Shown here piece after piece: positions 1 through 11,600 of a stretch of 64,000 nucleotides of DNA. Every line of letters begins with the position of its first letter. Position 1 is the stretch's first letter. The position numbers and the translations under genes are program-made. The notes beneath the pieces were generated by a model that was not told the origin of the DNA, did not search any database, and worked only from the letters and a program-made list of their open reading frames with translations. The stretch is from NCBI GenBank assembly GCA_911728455.2, contig OU452226.1, positions 25,575,128-25,639,127 of the forward strand, read 5' to 3'. This DNA comes from Marthasterias glacialis (taxonomy: Eukaryota > Echinodermata > Asteroidea > Forcipulatida > Asteriidae).

Positions 1-29
1 TAATAATAAATAAAAACAAGTTTTGAACA

Positions 30-310
30 CTACACGGTTAATTCCCAGGAAATACAATTCCGGGAAATTCCTAGGGATCTTTAACCCTACTGCAACCCCA
101 TGTTCCTTTCACACTTGATGCAATTTTCTTGGTAAAGGCGAACACTCAGTATGCTAACCCAGGGGTTATGTCCCATTATAACCCTACTCCCAACCAGAAT
201 AGCTTTTTCCCTGGAGTTTGCCAGGGTTCGGCAATTCACGTGTGAAAAGGTCAACCAAAGTCTCTCAGGGAGTTCCCCCCGGGGATATTCTTATTGTGTA
301 AAAAGGGACT
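30..310. repeat. Dispersed repeat, copy 1
   Basis: Shares stretches with 13925-14310, such as a Phe/Gly-like ccaggaaatt block, accccatgtt, cacttgatgcaattttc and a gccagggtt-ggcaatt end. Degenerate; type unknown. Confidence 0.45.
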
Positions 311-639
311 TAATTATTAATGGAAATTTGGTTCATTGAAAATGTAGCTTGAGTGCATGAGTCACTGCTTGGGAACCATGTTTGACCCGTTTGAAAGTAC
401 AGTTAAACTGGACGACCAGTAAGTGCAAATCACTAATGTCTCAAGAAACAAACAGTCCTTACCCATGACAGGTTTTCCCCCTACCTTCGCTGAGATATTA
501 CTGCCTTGCATGACTCAGATTCAGAGGAATATGATACTAAAAGTCTGTTTGATTTCATAAGCCACTTCATTTTATTTTTCCATTTGGACAAATTTCAAAT
601 AAATGTAAGGTTAATATTTGAGTTTTTTTTTTTTTTACC

Positions 640-800
640 CATACACCGATGTGTGTTAAGCACTGTATTACTTAGTATTTTCCCCGAGTCCTGTGAAAAA
701 AATCCACAGGCAAGTTCCTCGGATGGGATTCGAACCCACGACCCCGCCATTCTAGAGCAGATGTCTTACCATCTAGACTACCAAGATAGCTCGGCAGCTG
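640..800 (-). mobile_element. tRNA-derived SINE, family C
   Basis: On the minus strand it reads like a tRNA: TAGTCTAGATGGTAAGACAT (A box) and gggttcgaatccca (B box), then an aggaacttgcctgtgg tail. The same unit occurs on the plus strand at 49255-49440. Confidence 0.7.
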
Positions 801-2688
801 GAGGCAACAAAAAACCACAATAAAATTCTTTATCCCAGATGCAAAAATTGACATCTATTAAAATATAAGGTTATGGACATGTATCTGCCCAATTGAAGTT
901 GAGACGCCTCATAAAGAATTCTTAGATAAATCTGTTCATTATTTAGCTTGAAAGATGTTGATAAGAAAAGCCAATGATGGGTTTTAATTTAACCAATCCA
1001 TAAGTTAACAAATTTGATCATTGGTTTGGTTTTATTCCATGACAAATTTTAGCCTTTATGATGTTAAAGATAGCCATAAAAAATTCCCTCACAAACAAAC
1101 AAACAATTTGAAAACATTTGTAAGTTGACCACCTCTCCCCTGAAAAAAAAACAAGTTTGTAGGGTCTGAACTACATGTAGAAACATGGCCGTTGAAACTA
1201 TTTAGGATTTTTTTCCCCAATAGTTCACCATTGAATTCAACAATCCTAGATCCCGATATTGGGCCCTTTTTGTTTGTACTGGCCCTCAGTTATTATGCAC
1301 TGAACTGAAGTCTTATTTCAGCTAACAAAGATTATGCTAATGAGCTGAGTGCAGAGACTTAATGCCTATATAGTTGATTGAACTCCTACAGCAAATTATT
1401 CAAGGTTCGCCAAGGTGAAGACCAGGGTCCTGGGGCCATGTTCAGAGCTTGCTAAGCAGCGAAAATTGTTAATCATCAAAAGAGGGAACAGTGCGCCAGT
1501 TAGAATGCATTTGTACTTATGCCATGTAGCATACATTGTATGTGAATGGTTCCTTACAAGATATTTCTTAGTAGACAAATTTACAACGCAACTTTACTAC
1601 TGTTCTTTGTAATTGTTCCAGTCAGCCAGATTTATAGAGTTATTTTAAAACACACAAACTTACTGGATAACATCTGAATCTTTGTAAAGTACGTGTACAA
1701 ATTGAAGGAAACATTTGACCTGTTTACGAATAAGAACTAAACTTCATCTTGAAAGATTTATTCAAAGATGTTGCCAAAGACTGTGCAAGTTTCATGCATA
1801 ATCAATCAACTCAAGGTTACCACTTTCATACATTGCTTTAATGTATAAAGGAAACAAAAGCCCACATGTTCACAGTACCCAACAATAAAATCTGTTCAAG
1901 ACTTCCACATGTTCACAGAAGGTACAACTGTTTTTCACACCAAACAACCTTTGAGGTAAAATTTTTGTATTTATTTTTTATTGTTTTTTAATCACGTTAA
2001 CTGTACCATATCCCCGAAAAGCTGCCCACTCCCTCCAAAGACGTCAGTAAGAGCCAGTAGCAGACGTCCTCTCCCGCTGACTCGGTTATTATTTTGTCTC
2101 ATGAGCTTATCACCCTAAATTACTCCCCTTTGATTATTGACAGAGTAAGTATTCATTAAGCAATTTAAATGGAAATGTAGATCCAATGTCTTTGAAGAGT
2201 CTTTGCCTTCAGATCTCGAAGGGAAGTAGAATTATCGGTGAATTATCGGTGGAATTTTCGGTGGAATTTTATAGACTGTGTAAGAAGACTCCATCATATT
2301 AGAATGTTGGGACCCATTAAAAGTGTGTGACTTTGTTTCCTTCACACGTTAAATAAATAAACTTGGGAATAAGATGTTCCCAAATAACGTTCAATGTGAA
2401 TGAGATTTGCGATGTGGGTCTGTTGTCAAATAAGTATTCAAGAGATAACTTGCTATAAAGTTGGTGCAAGTATAATTACATGTAGGTGTGGATTTTATTT
2501 ATTTATTTCTTTCTTTATTTCTTTATTTATTTTTGTTAAATTTTTTTCCAGTCTTACAAAGGCAAGGCAAGTTTCTTCATGAAAATATTGTTTCTTTTAG
2601 AAAATCAAGAGGTCTGGGGGATTGATTATAAGGAGTACAATGGCAAATCCAAGACAAAGGAAATGAGCTTTTTGACCTCTCTGAAATG

Positions 2689-3383
2689 AGCAGGGAATGG
2701 TAAACTAGTTAGTGGAAAATGCCGTTGTGCGCAGAAGCCATGTTGTAAGCAGCAAATCTCACTACCATGGGCAGTGCACCGTATCGATACCCTCTTATCT
2801 GTGGTAGTGAGAGCACTGAAAAAACAATGCTGATTGCTTCTCAAAAGTGACTGCTTTGCGCACACGCTTATTGTTTAACAAGCGTGTGTTTGTATGGGCG
2901 CTTAGTACGCACTTGTCAAAATAAATATGGGCGTATTTTGACGCAATTCTACCTCAAATGAATCATTTTTACACAGTCACCCTAAACTGAATACAGTAAG
3001 ACAGGTCACAAATCAAAGAAGAATGAGAGGGGGACCAGTTGCTCTATGATTTGAGTCCTCTTTTGCGGGATACCACACTTGAGCGCGCACATAGAGTGGA
3101 TCGGCCACAGGCCTAATTAAAATCTCCCATCTTTTGGGAGATTTTAGCGTCACAATTCCAGGGGTTATGATCGAGCCAACCTTGGTACCTAAAAAAAAAT
3201 GACTTGGCAAGATCAATTGCCTGTGGGAATGAGGATGTATAAGTAGGGAATGATGAACTACATGTACATGATGATGTACTTAGTGGGAAATGCTGTAGTA
3301 AGCATCAGCCATCTTGTAAGCAGGGAATGATAAAGTAGTTAGTGGAAAATGCTGTAGTAAGCAGCAGCATGGAAGGCAGCCCA
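2689..3383. repeat. Three degenerate copies of a 65-80 bp unit
   Basis: Units near 2689-2752, 3243-3320 and 3318-3383 share the pattern gggaatgataaa-tagttagtgg-aaatgc and a following cagc-catcttgtaagcag. The second and third are directly adjacent. Confidence 0.5.
2975..3130. repeat. Dispersed repeat shared with 12498-12640
   Basis: Both copies contain acagtcacccgaaact, ggggaccagttgct and catagtggtctaattaaaat in the same order. Class unknown. Confidence 0.5.
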
Positions 3384-3586
3384 TACATGTACCTTTGCAC
3401 TCATGTGCACTGTAGATGTTTGTAGACCAAACTGTAGGCACCCCTTAAGATTATTTGCCCTAGACATTGTAATATCCCAGCAGAAGTACCCTTCTCAACA
3501 AGGATGTAAAAGTCCAGGGTTGATTGAATATTCTAGAAACGATCAATGACCCTTCTCTCCAGATGCCAAGAAGAGGATGCGATCTT

Positions 3587-3722
3587 TTCAACAGTTAGTC
3601 ATCTGTCTGTCTGATATTCACGTATCATGCTCATGTGCTTTTTGTTCATGTTCAGTCAGTTCCTATAAGCAGACTAGAGAGAAAACCACCTGACCTTATT
3701 CTAATATCAGACGACTGTTGAA
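3587..3722. mobile_element. MITE-like palindromic element
   Basis: Ends form an imperfect inverted pair: ttcaacagttagtcatctg on the left, cagacgactgttgaa on the right, both followed inward by a gatatt block. About 136 bp, no ORF. Confidence 0.5.
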
Positions 3723-5786
3723 CAGGCATACATTGCAAAGAAGTGACTGCTGGACAGCTCAGTCTGTCTTTAATTTATTATGTGATGCAAGTTTTATTTA
3801 TTTCATGTTTCTATTCCATGTACTTCCTGTATCTATCTCAGTGGAGTACAAATAAAGAAATTGGTTATGTATTTTGTCCAGTTAAAAAAAAACTGCAATT
3901 GGTGACAAAATGCAGAGTACAAAAATAACGGACATTTATTAATAACGGAAATTGAAAAGTAAGTGAGGTCGCTTTTGTCTGTGGACATTTAGTTCCAAAA
4001 TGATGTAAAGATAATAAAACATAATGCAAATTAAATAAAATAACAGTAAAACCATGCAAGCATTTAAATGATTTGAAGTTATTCAGAAGCTAAGCCCAGT
4101 CCAGGATCGCCAATTTTTTAATAAATTGGTTGGATGCATCAAAACACACTAAAAATAATCAATATTGCACAATGCATCTCATCAAGAACAAAAGTATTTA
4201 TTTACATCCAGTGCGTGATGTGGACGTCATTTTAGCTGAGCTGGTATCGACTCATTCCACGATACGTACCTTAGTAAGATAATGTCAAATGTCTCTATTT
4301 CGTACAAGATGGCGTTGGTTTTACATGAACCCAGGATTCTCAGCACCCTCGAGGGCCATCCTCTGTCTTTTATAGCAACCTCTTTTTTATTTTCTTATTC
4401 TGCAATAGAAGATTCTTTGAGAGCGAATGCCTTATCCAGTGAAACAAAGTGCCAAGTACATCAAAAAACAAGATTTTTTTCTGAGTCATGAATTGGTGGA
4501 TTTTGTAAATATGGCATGTTGTCATTTGTTATTCTACATTAAACCTTATTTCACACAATCGATCAACTCTCACTTGAAATTGTCGACCTGAATGTTAAAT
4601 GTAGGGGACTTACATACATGTATATAGTTAGAATGGGAAAGAGGAGAAAATGCAATTTAAGAAAAATGTTAGGTTGAAAATTTTTGCATTTTAAAGGGTG
4701 TATTTTTTTAAACCATGGTTAAATATCTCAAATTATCATCAAGTTAGCCACAAAAAATTGAAAAGACATGGACAAGTTAAGACATTGTTGTTGACTTTCT
4801 TTGCTTTTTTCAGTGTTTGAGTTGGTCTAGAAGGCATGATTGTCTCTGTGATGATGTCCAGTAATTTTATATTCAAAGTTCATTTAGTGAGGTTAAACCT
4901 TGGTATTATTACTTGCCCATATGTGACATTTCAATATTGTGGTATGATAAACAATCACGTAGCAATCGGGTTTTGTTGAAAGAGCTTCAGAATGTTGTTG
5001 CCCTCAAAAAGGTTTCTTGAAAGGTCTTTAAATCCCATGACCCTGAGCTGAGCTGAACTGAACGTGTCCTCTACATAATGAATGCAATACATTCACCTTG
5101 GAAAACTTAAAGGTATAGTTGTGTATGTATGCACATCCATTGTTGGAAATTTCATTCCAAACCTCGTCAGTTAATAAACCTGTGGAATTTAAAGGGTCGT
5201 CCGTTGTTGAAAACCCTAAAAGATTAATGTTTTGTACACATTTTTATATGTTGTTATCTCAATGTTTCAAAAAAAGAAATGAGAAGTAGGAGTTGCTGGA
5301 TAACTTTTATACAGCATTTCTAAAGAATATTTCTGGTGAAAAGAAACTATTATCAATCTTCTTTTTTTAAAGTAAGCTTTGAGATGAAAAATTTTTCCTT
5401 ATTAGTTATGTATGAAACCCTTTAACCTACCTACATATATATCAATCATGAAGAAAGGGGGCATTGACAAGGTAAATGAAGTAAGTGCTGAGGGTTGAAC
5501 TCAGCCTATTGAAATCAAATCAAAAATATTTGATTTGGGGTGAACACAGAAAAATTGTCTAGGACAGGGGTTGAACCGTGACCTACATTTTTCAACATGA
5601 CCTTTTACTGAAATAGTTGTTAAAACAAGTTATGCATGAGGCTTTAGGCATGATTTTCTCATCTCACTATTTAGTGAGGTGTGCCCTTATTGTGAAGACA
5701 ACCATTTTGATCTACTTCTAGGTTATTATTGTGCATTTAAAGAAACATTTCAATCCAATTTTAGCTCCCTTGATGAACTGTAAACA

Positions 5787-5945
5787 ATGAGAGACTTTTG
5801 AGATGGTGGTGGCAGCAGACACAACAGTCCTTTTTACAGTTCTGAGCATGATCGCACATGCTCAGTGTTGCGTGTAGTTCTGAGCATGTGTACTACTGGT
5901 GAGAACTGTGAAAAAGGACCGTGGAATAGTCTCCTGTCGGATACT
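5787..5945. mobile_element. Hairpin MITE with tctgagcatg core
   Basis: The left arm gtcctttttacagttct pairs with agaactgtgaaaaaggac on the right. Outer ends gagactttt and agtctcctg also pair. The loop repeats ttctgagcatg. Outer ends and loop resemble the MITEs at 14330, 53096 and 54661. Confidence 0.55.
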
Positions 5946-7127
5946 ACACAAAAGTACCCAGTTTTTCCTTTTTGTTTTCAATCCTAGACTGATTCGAAAG
6001 ACAAACAAAACTGTTTCCTTTTGAACAACTTCAGGGTCTTATAAATAAATCCGTTTCTGGTCTGGAGTGCCCCAAAATTAACGGGCTCCATTCACCATCA
6101 AATTAAATCTGCTTTCACAATTTAAAACTAAAGTTACAAAAATGTTTAGAAATGATGAGAGACAGGAATCCTTTTTGTGTGACGTTTTATAGATTCCTAA
6201 TTGTTTGGTGATATTTGCGTTTACAAATGAATACTGAATTCATACATTCTGTAATCTCTCATTTGTTAAATGCCAGATTGACTCTTTTTTGTTGAGAATG
6301 TAACAAGAATAATCTCTTAAGAAGTTAAAAAAGGAATAAAAATAGTCTTGCTGTTAAATTTGACTAAGGGATACATTTTTTTGTCTTTTGATAAACGACA
6401 ACACCATAAAATGAGCAGAAAGTCTCAAAGAGTGACCTTTTTGTGATATATCATTTGACCAAAGATAAACACCTCCTTTAAGTTTATAATCCATTTCGTA
6501 ATTATTGTCATAACGAGGTCAAGAGGTACCATTCAAAACCTGTCAAAGTTGTCTCCGTTATAAATTTCCTGACCGTTTGTTATTTGTTATCAAGGATAGT
6601 TTACATAAGAAACCACCATTACTAAAGTAAATATATGCCCCTTTATACCTACTAGGTATCTAGACTATTGTATGTTTATTTGGGTGGTCAAAGAGATATG
6701 GATGGGGAAGGTTTCAAGCAGCAATAAGACCATCATCTCTGTTACTGTTATACAATGAGAATACAATGAAAATGTTTTATACAGGTGGCTCCTTGCTCTA
6801 TGCTTAATAGTTCGCAGAACTTTGGAATCCTTTTGATGTGAAATTGTTGTAACTCTCTCCATGTTGTACATGTATGTTTCAGACACTTGGGCCAATTTAA
6901 TCAAACTGCCAAGCATTTAAATATACTGAGTACTCGAATCCCTTGCTTCATGAAAAGCAGGTTAGAAGCAAAAATACATGTAAAATGTAATATTTTAAGA
7001 TTAGAATCATGATTTAATTTTGTATGTGGTCATTGCCAACTCCAATGTCTGTTTTAAAGGTTTTTTTTTAATCCTGATGGTGAGTGATGACAGTTTTTAG
7101 CCGGAAGTGCAGTGTAACAAATGTTCT

Positions 7128-7518
7128 TGTTATACCATGGTATTAGATTGTGAATTTTGATTGGTCGAGAACCAATCACGTGACATAATACAAAATTTCA
7201 TGTCTTCCCAAAAAAGTGATGTTGTCAGGATCCATTACCTAGATCGTCCTTAGAAAATTCTTTTCATCATCCCCGTTGATCTGTACAACCAGATTAGCAG
7301 TACTACCCGAGAAAGAGGTTACTATGCAACCACTGGTACTATGCACGCTACTGTACTTTCGATATGATGCTCGCGATAGGGACCAGTTGATACAATTTGG
7401 TTGATAAAAAATTTGTAATCGATAAATCGCACTTTTGTTGAATTGAATATTGTCGTCTGCAAACTATGTCAGTAAGGGCCTTTTTAACAATCCTGCAATC
7501 TAATACCATGGTATAACA
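7128..7518. mobile_element. Non-autonomous DNA transposon with perfect 23-bp TIRs
   Basis: 391 bp. Both ends read TGTTATACCATGGTATTAGA inward and match over 23 bases with no mismatch. No transposase ORF. Right next to it (7527-7573) is a separate near-perfect hairpin with arms gggggcagatggcaccc. Confidence 0.75.
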
Positions 7519-7526
7519 AAACAATT

Positions 7527-7573
7527 GGGGGCAGATGGCACCCGAGGCGAAGCCGAGGGTGCCATCTGCCCCC
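7527..7573. repeat. GC-rich perfect hairpin
   Basis: Arms gggggcagatggcaccc and gggtgccatctgccccc (17 bp, perfect) around a short gaggcgaagccga loop. Both strands are open here only because of the palindrome. Confidence 0.7.
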
Positions 7574-7785
7574 TCGAGTGTCCAAAACAGCATGGACCTC
7601 ATCACAGCAGACAACAATTGTATAATGTACATGTACCACTCGTTTACATTGCACTTCTGGCTAAAAAAACATCATCACTTACCAGCAGGATTGTCCTGGT
7701 AAAAACCAAAGACCAAATTTATACAGCATACAAGACACACGTTACATATCTAATGTATTTATATTTGCAGGTTTTTAACTGCCTT

Positions 7786-8110
7786 TCACCTCTGTGACCC
7801 TGGTTCGATTCCCGGACTCAAACAATGCATGTGGATTGGGTTTTCAGTCCCTACCTGACTGCACGGTTTTTCCATACATGTTATACTGACATTTCTTCAC
7901 TATTTTCTCCACACAGGTATCCTCAGGCTTATGTGTTACAGTGCTAGATTCAAAACATTTTATTCAATCACGTTAAAAACATGAACATTTTCTTCCCGGT
8001 TCATTATATAAGAAGCTTTAAAAATATTCAAAACATGAACTCAAGAAAATATAGAAAAAATGTGAATCTATATAGTCACTTTTGATGCTCCTTTGGTTTT
8101 ATTACCAGAA
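7786..8110 (+). mobile_element. Degenerate tRNA-derived SINE
   Basis: A B-box-like ctggttcgattcccgg, then a tail with cacaggtatcctcaggctta, agtgctagattc and ggttttattaccag. The tail matches that of the SINE at 51690-52050, so the two are related. Confidence 0.5.
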
Positions 8111-8533
8111 AGATATAATAATAAAAGTTTGTAAACATATAAATATGCACATTTTTAAAAAGATGTTTTTGATAGAAATAAACCAATTTGATATCAAACT
8201 AGTCTTCAGATCAACCAACCAGAATATTTTACTAGTACTACGTCAAATTACCGATCTAGTCTCTTAAAAACAAAAGGTACACAATTGGTCAGTTTGGGGA
8301 ACGTTGTACACTTTTTGCACCATACATGATATGCTTCCTACTTTTTATTCTTTCCAATTTTTTGGCCCTCAGAAAAAACAGTGAAATTGTTATTAAATAG
8401 CCTGAAAAGTCTATAAAAGCCCTTCTACTCAATAAAATTGTCCTATTTTTTTCCAAGGGCCAGTTATCATGCCTGAACTACCCATAATATAAACGCTTAT
8501 GTAAATTTCCTTTTGTATAATTATCCAATCCAG

Positions 8534-8640
8534 AGCAAGATAATCAATTTGCCAAGACTCCTCCCAGATGCGACTCCCCAGAACTTGAAGAGCCATTTAT
8601 AGCACCAGAAGAATTGAACATTCCTGTCGGAGTTCAGATG
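8534..8640 (+). CDS. SFSWAP: SFSWAP exon a: acidic linker before SURP1
   Basis: The reading frame contains [20 protein letters not shown] and ends phase 0 at an ATG codon followed by gtaag. Human SFSWAP has a similar EEPFVAPLGLSVP segment just before its first SURP module. The exon begins with two bases of a split codon, so at least one coding exon lies upstream. Confidence 0.85.
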
Positions 8641-11600
8641 GTAAGACTTTAATTGTTGTAGGGTTCCATGTATGCTTGTGTAAGAATGAAGGAAGGAAAT
8701 GAGACATCCTTCCTCTATGGTACAAGGAATAACACTGCAATGGTCTTTACTTAGAAGAACCAGTCTACGATTCAGTTAGATGTACTTGTAGAAAGGGAAA
8801 ATAAAATGCAGCGTGTCGTGGCCGAGTGGTTAAGAGCACCGGACTCAAGCTCTGGTGTTCCTGATCAGCAGAGTGTGGGTTCGAGTCCCAGTCGTGACAC
8901 TTGTGTCCTTAACGATTATTGCTTCGTCCTTCAGATGGGACGTAAAAAGCTGTTGGTCCCTTGTGTTGTGTAGTGCACGTAAAAGAACCCAGTACAGTTA
9001 TCAAAAAGAGAAGGGGTTCGCCCCGGTGTTTCTGGCATGGTCTGGCAGCAAAATGCTCCACCTCACCTTGTATCCCTTATAAGGTATTGTATTATGGTCG
9101 CTTCGTCTCATAAAATCATTCGTAACAATCTCCACTCAGATATGACAGACATGTCGCATTATAAATGTACACTATTTAATGATTGGCTAGTAAATCTTTT
9201 GTAGCAACAACTTCTTCATCAGATGCAATGAAGAAAAAAAAAATGCAACCAAGGTTTATATCGAGTTCAGCGTAGTCTAAACAGTCTAAACAAAAGGTGG
9301 CATTAAGTCACTGCCGTAGTGTGACAAAAAGCCACGATCTCTATTATCAACTCTCTGCCTACGCAGTCCAGTGTGAGAATAATCCATTGTAGTTTGTATC
9401 TATAGACAGAAAGTTAAGTAAATTTCATTTCACATTCAAGATGCCTAAGATGCTGAATCTCACTAAACTCATGAACTCATTATGACCACAAATGCAATCC
9501 TATTCAGGTACATATAGATACATGTTACGTATTATTTTTGGCCCAAATGAGTGAAAAGGGGTTAAATTCTGCACCTTTTCCCCCAAATATATGGAGCTTT
9601 TTGTAGGATGTGGAGTACATGAATGTATTCAGCACAAGCTTTACAGATATGGAGGCTGTCAAATAAAACTTGCCTCGAACCATTTGACACAACACTTGCT
9701 TTCAAAATTGAAAGCACCATTGTGACAAGCAAGTCACTGCACTGAAACTGATTCAAGTTAAACTCACAAATTGGATCTATTGACACCATATCGTTCCTGG
9801 TCAAGGTGTTGTAATGTTGATTACCTCAAACCTCTTCTCAGCATCTGCATTGTCATTTCTGAAATGCAATATTACATTATATTGTGTCAAAATGATCTCT
9901 TTTGATACACAATATGGTAACTAGGGTAAGTAGAGGGGTGTGTAAATAGATACTTAATGGCTACTATGTTCAGATAGGAACTTGTGTGTATGGTCTTAAG
10001 GTGCGTGCCTGTATTGATTACTCAGTGTCATAGGGTCCTGTGGTAGAAAGTATGGTGTAAAATGGTACAGCATATTAATATAGAAGGTGATTGACAAGAC
10101 CAGGTCATATGAATTATTTTAATTTTGACAATAAAGTATTTATGATGCCAATAACCTTTTGAGATGCTCACATTCTGTTAAAAGTTTCTAACAAACCTCT
10201 CTCAGCCTCCAAAATAAAATAAAAATATGTTGTAGCCTCCAAAGAGAGAAAGACAAAACAGGACTGCCTCTTTTTGTCAAACTTCTAGTTTTCTTTTATG
10301 GTGATCTAGGGCGTAGAATCATCTTCTAGACCCAAAATGAAGCTGAGACCATCTACTCTAGTTCCTTATTTGTGGTAATGTTCATACAGGGGTTTTGACA
10401 CCCTTTTGTCATCAGCTATTAGCTGTATTTTTGACAGCAAGAGGGCGCAATACCAATTCCATTGTAAAAGTACAAAAATATTTCAAAACATTAAAAAATT
10501 AAAATTTACCAAGTAAATTTCTTAAGCCCTCAAAAGTTGTACATTAACCGCTTTATTAGAAGGCTAATTGCATCTGGTTTATCACACTATTTCTATAGCT
10601 TGACCCCCAATCTACCCCAAAGGGCGCCCTCTTGCAGTCATAAATAAGGCCTATTTGGTTGATGAAGCTTCATCCTCCATTAAGGGAAGAGCCAAGAGTT
10701 TTTATTTTGTTTTACTTGCTTCATATCTCGTTTGATTGTATTTTCCACCCTGTAAAACCCTAAAGCATGGGTGGCTTGGGTGGCGTGTGCGGCGTGTGCG
10801 TAACGCCCTCGCCTGTCACCAATATGTCCCTGGTTCGAGTCCTGGCTAGGACCATAATGTGAGTAGAGTTGTTCGGTTGTTCTCTCCAGGCCATGCGGTT
10901 TTTCTCCCTCCAGGAAAGCCAAACACTTTCAATCTCAGGCAGTGCTTCGTGGTCATATATGGGTTGATGTGGCTGGCTGCCAAAAGCCTTCAATGCCTGC
11001 AGCTTGAAAATATGTGTAGCCGCGTCCTTCGCAATTCAGCTTCTCAGCTGCCAGTAAGGTTGATTAGCCTCCCAAATTACTATTATTATTATTATTATAT
11101 TCTACTCAAAATATGTTGATTTCTACTTTGTAGCCTGGAACCAGAAAAACCCACAAATTCATGGAGAAGACAGCCATGTTCATCGTTGGTCAGGGTTCCC
11201 AGATGGAGATCATTCTCAAGACAAAGCAGGCGAATAATCCCCAGTTTGCCTTCCTCCAGTTCGACCACTACCTCAACCCTTACTATAAACACCTCCTCAA
11301 ATGTATCAAATCAGGGAAATATAAGCCGCTACCTGAAGAAGAAGAAGACAATCATAAGAGTAAGGGTAGGTTTTTATGGAATACTTAAATAAGAAATTAC
11401 AAAACCTTTCAAAACTATTACACCCTTGCCTTACCATAAGCGACTTTAGTCGACGACACTCATACCCCCTCTTCTTTACCAGTGCGACTTTAGTCGACTA
11501 AGCTTACAGACAAAAAAGCACTCAAGCCTGAGCTCAAAGACCATTTGTTATGAAGCTTTGTAGTTATGTAGTTTTGTCCATGTTCACCCTCCACACCAAG

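Larger units (their letters stand above)
1..8533. other. Non-coding: probable SFSWAP upstream intron, repeat-rich
   Basis: No coding exon was recognised. SFSWAP begins in mid-codon at 8534, so this is most simply a long intron, with the first exons upstream of the window. It holds dispersed repeats (about 30-310, 2690-3380), a SINE at 640-800, and TIR or hairpin elements at 3587, 5787 and 7128. Otherwise it is unstructured AT-rich DNA. Confidence 0.6.
8641..11133. other. SFSWAP intron a-b
   Basis: Holds a family A SINE (8811-9085), a TIR element (10422-10654) and a family B SINE (10764-11105). Nothing else recognisable. Confidence 0.8.

Noticed and set aside
7348-7632. 94-codon minus-strand frame with LEGADGTLGFASGAICPQ
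   Set aside because: It arises from the hairpin at 7527-7573 plus the TIR element; no conservation visible and the frame is chance.
1-8533. Upstream SFSWAP exons encoding the DRYDGRGHL-type N-terminal domain
   Set aside because: I looked for this conserved segment in all frames by eye and did not find it. It is probably upstream of the window.
8820-8905. tRNA gene with a long variable arm (Leu/Ser-like)
   Set aside because: The same head with the same downstream body occurs repeatedly in the window, so it is a SINE head. Stems are imperfect.
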